From Pseudomonadota bacterium (GTDB taxonomy: Bacteria > Pseudomonadota > Alphaproteobacteria > Rhizobiales > Xanthobacteraceae), in assembly GCA_023433965.1 (NCBI GenBank), contig JAEYTQ010000255.1:1-9499 (forward strand): 9,499 nt of DNA, read 5' to 3'. The notes under the pieces are model-generated. The model saw nothing but the letters and a program-made list of their open reading frames with translations, was not told where the DNA came from and ran no database searches. Of this stretch, positions 7,000 through 9,499 are shown in pieces. Positions within the stretch are counted from its first letter, which is position 1, and each line of letters begins with the position of its first letter. Made by a program: the position numbers and the translations under genes.

Positions 7000-7034
7000 C
7001 AAACCAATTGCGATTCGGTCGATATCGTGGTGAT

Positions 7035-7047
7035 CGTTACAGTAACG
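7035..7047. promoter_or_regulatory. 13-bp perfect palindrome in a divergent spacer, candidate operator
   Basis: CGTTAC-A-GTAACG is a perfect odd palindrome in the 75-bp spacer between the divergent starts at 6999 and 7075. It lies 35 bases upstream of the MFS start and 27 bases upstream of the other gene, a natural place for a shared regulator site. The factor is unknown. If the (+) gene instead began at the GTG at 7027, this site would be coding, but no ribosome binding site supports that start. Confidence 0.4.
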
Positions 7048-7063
7048 CGCACTGATTTGCGCG
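7046..7063. promoter_or_regulatory. CGCGCA/TGCGCG inverted repeat just before the 7075 start
   Basis: Perfect 6-bp arms CGCGCA (7046-7051) and TGCGCG (7058-7063) flank CTGATT. The repeat shares two bases with the palindrome to its left, and its right arm borders the weak GACGAG ribosome binding region (7063-7068). As RNA it could hide the translation start; as DNA it could extend an operator. Confidence 0.3.
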
Positions 7064-7074
7064 ACGAGATTGTC

Positions 7075-8481
7075 ATGGCCAACGAAGCATTCGCCCTCTC
7101 GCCCATGTCTGCCCGCGCGGCCGAGCCGAACGAGCAGGATTACGATGCGATCCGCGAAGCCTTCATGGAGACCGCGCGCGGCCGCTGGTTCCTCGGCGAA
7201 TACGCCAAGCGCAACCGTAATGCAGACACGCGCATGGTGCTCGACGCGGTCGCGAAAATCGAGGAAACCCTTGCGGCACAGCGGCAACCGGTCGTCGAAG
7301 ACCGCCTGCCCGAAGCGCTTGTCGAGATCCGCCGCGCCATTCGCGAGGCCGAGACGATCGCGCTCGCCGCGTTCGATCCCGCCGCGATCGAGGCGAGCCT
7401 CGCGCCGATTCCGCGCGGCGTGCGCATCATCAAGGAGATCTCCTGGCGCTGGCGCGAGATCGGCGCCGATGGGCGAATCTGCGACCTTATCGATTCGCAG
7501 CTCGCCTCGATCGAGGCCGCCTGCGGGCAGGCCCAGGCGATCGATCCGCGCGTCGAGCTCAGGATCGCGTTCGATCTGCTGAAGGACCGGGTCGACCAGA
7601 CCGACGGCGGCGCAACGCCGCAGGCGGCGCCCCCGGTGCCGGTGCAAGAGGCGGCGTCCCCCGTCACTGAGGCTCGCGTCGAGTCCGCGCCTGCGGCGAT
7701 GGCCGGCGATGCACCCGTGGCTTTTACGGAGACGCTGGACGTCGCGCCAGCTCCCGAGCCGGAAGCAACCATGGAAGCGGCCGGCGCGGCCGAAGCGTTC
7801 GGCGCTGCCGAGCCGGCACCCGACGTCACCGCCGCGCCTGAGATTGCGGCTGAAAGCCAGATTGCCGTTGAAGACGTCACGCTCGGCCAGGTCGTGCGGG
7901 AAGCTGTGGCGCCCGCGCATGAAGACGTCGCGTTTGAAGATCCGATCACCGAACAGGCCGCCTTGACGGATGCAAGCGACGCGGTCGCACTCGACGCCGC
8001 AGCCGAGGCCGAGGATGAAGCCATCCTCGATGCGATCGCGCTGGAGATGGCCGCGCCCGATCCGGACTTCGACGAGATCGTCGGGCCGGCCGAGATGGAC
8101 GCTGCCGTTCCGGAGCCGATTCTGACGGAAGCCGCAGCGCGCGTTGCAGCCGAGCTGCCGGAACCGGTCGCGTCTCAGCCGGTCGCCGCGCCTGCAATCG
8201 ACGAGCCCGCCGACGCGCCGATCGCAATGGACTCGCTCGCACGTCTCACCGACGCCATCGCCGAAGCCGCCGCCGAGGTGATGGAGCAGCCGGCCGTGGC
8301 CATGGCCGCGACGGCCACGTTCACCACGCCGCTCCCCACGCCCTCGCCCGTCGCGGAAGCCTCGCTCGGCGCCACCATCCTCGCCAGCGGCATTTTGCAA
8401 AAGCCCCGCGCCCCGGCCAACGATCCCCTCGCCCCGATCCGCCGCATGACCCAGGCCGAAAAGATCGCGTTCTTCTCGTAA
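7075..8481 (+). CDS. Unknown protein: conserved N-terminal helical domain, acidic Ala/Glu/Pro-rich tail
   Basis: This 468-residue protein has no function I can name. Residues ~20-175 look helical and conserved. They include FMETARGRWFLGEYAKRNRN (30-49), DTRMVLDAVAKIE (51-63) and GVRIIKEISWRWREIGADGR (115-134), motifs I associate with uncharacterised Rhizobiales proteins. Residues ~176-440 are low complexity: Ala, Glu, Asp, Pro and Val-rich, strongly acidic and probably disordered, with short EPA/APEPE-like units. The end PLAPIRRMTQAEKIAFFS (451-468) is basic then hydrophobic and looks like a docking peptide. There is no signal peptide or membrane helix. The ATG at 7075 follows a weak GACGAG; GTG at 7027 would add 16 residues through two palindromes and is less likely. 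It is divergent from the MFS gene. Confidence 0.8.
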   Translation: MANEAFALSPMSARAAEPNEQDYDAIREAFMETARGRWFLGEYAKRNRNADTRMVLDAVAKIEETLAAQRQPVVEDRLPEALVEIRRAIREAETIALAAFDPAAIEASLAPIPRGVRIIKEISWRWREIGADGRICDLIDSQLASIEAACGQAQAIDPRVELRIAFDLLKDRVDQTDGGATPQAAPPVPVQEAASPVTEARVESAPAAMAGDAPVAFTETLDVAPAPEPEATMEAAGAAEAFGAAEPAPDVTAAPEIAAESQIAVEDVTLGQVVREAVAPAHEDVAFEDPITEQAALTDASDAVALDAAAEAEDEAILDAIALEMAAPDPDFDEIVGPAEMDAAVPEPILTEAAARVAAELPEPVASQPVAAPAIDEPADAPIAMDSLARLTDAIAEAAAEVMEQPAVAMAATATFTTPLPTPSPVAEASLGATILASGILQKPRAPANDPLAPIRRMTQAEKIAFFS

Positions 8482-8548
8482 AGGAGAGCAGCGTCCTCAC
8501 TCGGGTCCCGGACAAGCGCAATGGCACGGAAGCGTTATCAGCCCCCGC

Positions 8549-8908
8549 TCACCCGCAATTCCACACCGCCCCGATCGGCGTGCGCGTCCAGCAGGGCCCG
8601 AAGCTGCCGCCATTGTAGCGGCCGCCGTTGAAGCCGGGACGGCCGAAATAGTGCCACTCGCCGTCCCAGCGGTAATATTGCGGAACCGGATCGATGTACC
8701 AATGGCGGCGCTCGTTGCGCGCGAGGCGCCGCATCGCGTCCTTCTGCTTGTAGAGCGGGATGCTGTTGCTCAGCGGCTGGCGATAGCCCGGCAGGAAGCC
8801 ATAGCCTTTCCAGACCGGCTTGGGACGTTTCTGGCTTGACGCGGCAGAGGCGACCGCGGGTAGCAGCGACAGAACGATGGCAACGAAGAGACACGTGAGG
8901 CGGGACAT
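8549..8908 (-). CDS. Small secreted protein with a C-terminal cysteine pair
   Basis: This 119-residue protein has a clear Sec signal peptide: MSRL, then a hydrophobic core (5-20), then an ASA-AS cleavage site near residue 22. The mature part is basic and rich in aromatic residues and glycine: PVWKGYGFLPGYRQP (31-45), WDGEWHYFGRPGFNGGRYNG (81-100) and FGPCWTRTPIGAVWNCG (103-119). C106 and C118 could form a disulfide after export. Small exported proteins with this GSFGPCW...WNCG ending recur in Bradyrhizobium as hypothetical proteins; no role is known to me. An in-frame ATG at 8944 would put 12 extra residues before the signal peptide, so 8908 is preferred although no strong ribosome binding site precedes it. 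It converges with the 7075 gene across 67 bases that show no clear terminator. Confidence 0.78.
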   Translation of the reverse strand: MSRLTCLFVAIVLSLLPAVASAASSQKRPKPVWKGYGFLPGYRQPLSNSIPLYKQKDAMRRLARNERRHWYIDPVPQYYRWDGEWHYFGRPGFNGGRYNGGSFGPCWTRTPIGAVWNCG

Positions 8909-8951
8909 GAGCAGACCATAGACAGTCGGCTCGAGACGCGCCATTCAAATC

Positions 8952-9022
8952 CGAGTGCAGGACGTTTGGTCGCCTGATCAGCCGCACTCGACAAGTGCGA
9001 AACGCGCAGCGTGAACGCTGCG
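8952..9022 (+). promoter_or_regulatory. Leader with competing hairpins upstream of the VOC gene
   Basis: CGAGTGC (8952-8958) can pair with GCACTCG (8984-8990). The overlapping CGCACT (8983-8988) can instead pair with AGTGCG (8994-8999). A separate 7-bp hairpin CGCAGCG-TGAA-CGCTGCG follows at 9005-9022. The repeats lie in the 145-bp divergent spacer, so they may also be DNA-level operators. No T run follows, so this is not a classical attenuator. Confidence 0.3.
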
Positions 9023-9041
9023 GTGACCGCTTGCATGTTCC

Positions 9042-9046
9042 GGGAG
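9042..9046 (+). promoter_or_regulatory. Strong ribosome binding site of the VOC gene
   Basis: GGGAG, 7 bases before the ATG at 9054, fixes that start. Confidence 0.7.
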
Positions 9047-9053
9047 TGACCGA

Positions 9054-9437
9054 ATGTCTGAGCCTCCACGCGTCGGCGCCTTCGCGATCATTCCGAACAA
9101 CGACCTTCTCGCCGCGATTCCGTTCTGGGAGCGTCTCGGCTTTGCGCGCTCCGGCGGCGATGCCGGCTATGTCATCATGAGCGGCTGGGGATGCGAGGTG
9201 CATCTCACGCAAGCCGGGGATAGCCCGTGGCGTGTGCCAGAACACAACCCCTTTGGCGTCTTCATTCGCACGCCCGAGGTCGAGGCTATCGCCGCGCGCG
9301 TGGACGATCTCATCATCCGTCCCGGCGGCGTGCTGCGTCACCGCGAATGGGGCATGTATGAGGTCGGCATCAACGGCCCCGACGGGCTCCTCGTGCGCAT
9401 CGGCTGGCCTTCGGAGCTGATGCGCCCATCCGGCTAG
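9054..9437 (+). CDS. VOC (glyoxalase/bleomycin-resistance fold) protein
   Basis: This 127-residue protein is the usual length for a single-chain VOC protein made of two beta-alpha-beta-beta-beta modules. The first module is VGAFAIIPNNDLLAAIPFWERLGF (7-30) then YVIMSGWGCEVHL (39-51). The second starts near NPFGVFIRTP (65-74) and ends with the typical WGMYEVGINGPDGLLVRIG (99-117). H50 and E103 sit where metal-binding members carry ligands, but residues for a defined enzyme are not evident. Members range from glyoxalases and dioxygenases to drug-binding resistance proteins, so the reaction cannot be named. It has a strong ribosome binding site and stands alone, divergent from the small secreted-protein gene. 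Confidence 0.87.
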   Translation: MSEPPRVGAFAIIPNNDLLAAIPFWERLGFARSGGDAGYVIMSGWGCEVHLTQAGDSPWRVPEHNPFGVFIRTPEVEAIAARVDDLIIRPGGVLRHREWGMYEVGINGPDGLLVRIGWPSELMRPSG

Positions 9438-9459
9438 TTCACCAGAGCAGGTTCCCGAG

Positions 9460-9475
9460 CGTGATTCAGATCACG
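9460..9475. promoter_or_regulatory. CRP-like dyad downstream of the VOC gene
   Basis: CGTGAT-TCAG-ATCACG is a perfect 16-bp dyad containing GTGA-N6-TCAC, the core of CRP-family operators. It starts 22 bases after the VOC stop. A second small dyad, TCAC-G-GTGA, lies at 9483-9491. With no T run, it reads more like a regulatory site for a gene to the right than a terminator, but that gene is outside the window. Confidence 0.42.
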
Positions 9476-9499
9476 TACACCCTCACGGTGACAGGGATC

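Noticed and set aside
7000..8400. Minus-strand open frame extending the MFS gene by 467 residues
   Set aside because: It is antisense to the unknown-protein gene; the translation is Arg/Gly/His/Asp-rich low complexity, typical of GC-driven shadow frames. The MFS start at 6999 gives a normal family length.
7618..8400. Possible internal protein repeats in the acidic tail
   Set aside because: EPA/APEPE-like patches recur but with no fixed period, so this is low-complexity sequence, not a definable repeat array.
8482..8548. Possible terminator between the convergent genes (GTCC/GGAC around 8490-8516)
   Set aside because: The arms are short and no T run follows on either strand, so it cannot be called a terminator.
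8538..9341. Minus-strand open frame of 267 codons covering the small secreted-protein and VOC genes
   Set aside because: It runs across a divergent spacer and the antisense of the VOC gene. The secreted protein in the other frame has a clean signal peptide.

Overview
The window looks like chromosomal DNA from a high-GC alphaproteobacterium of the order Rhizobiales, most likely Bradyrhizobium or a close relative such as Rhodopseudomonas. This is judged from the GC-rich codon use, the protein families and the style of the intergenic repeats; no database search was possible. Almost all of it is ordinary, tightly packed coding sequence. I see no tRNA, rRNA, CRISPR array, transposase, integrase or phage gene.

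Layout. (1) Positions 1-1633 (+) hold the 3' end of a large coiled-coil protein. Its C-terminal domain resembles the Rhizobiales growth-pole proteins GPR (Agrobacterium) and RgsE (Sinorhizobium). (2) Positions 1634-1906 form a convergent intergenic region with three elements: five tandem heptamers, a strong intrinsic terminator that abuts them, and a 132-bp dyad element with 14-bp terminal inverted repeats. (3) Positions 1907-4703 (-) are a three-gene operon for an Mla/MCE-type lipid ABC transporter. In transcription order it encodes a permease with a fused N-terminal STAS domain (TTG start), the ATPase and the MCE-domain protein. (4) Positions 4838-5833 (+) encode an enolase-superfamily dipeptide epimerase or N-acetyl-Glu racemase (DgcA-like). 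Its 3' end overlaps by 31 bp the convergent (-) gene at 5803-6999, an MFS transporter of the HcaT/MFS_1-like type. (5) A 75-bp divergent spacer with two adjacent inverted repeats separates the MFS gene from a (+) gene at 7075-8481, which encodes an unknown protein with an acidic Ala/Glu/Pro-rich tail. (6) Positions 8549-8908 (-) encode a small secreted protein with two C-terminal cysteines. It is divergent from a VOC/glyoxalase-fold gene at 9054-9437 (+), whose leader can form alternative hairpins. (7) The right edge carries a CRP-like dyad at 9460-9475.

How the genes relate. The transporter operon acts in envelope lipid homeostasis, and the coiled-coil protein in polar growth, so the left half is broadly about the cell envelope. 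The epimerase could belong to peptidoglycan-peptide recycling or D-Glu catabolism. The remaining genes show no evident shared pathway. I did not find a convincing new multi-gene system. The points most worth a second look are the repeat-rich spacer at 1644-1862, the unknown acidic-tail protein, and the palindromes in the two divergent spacers and at the right edge.
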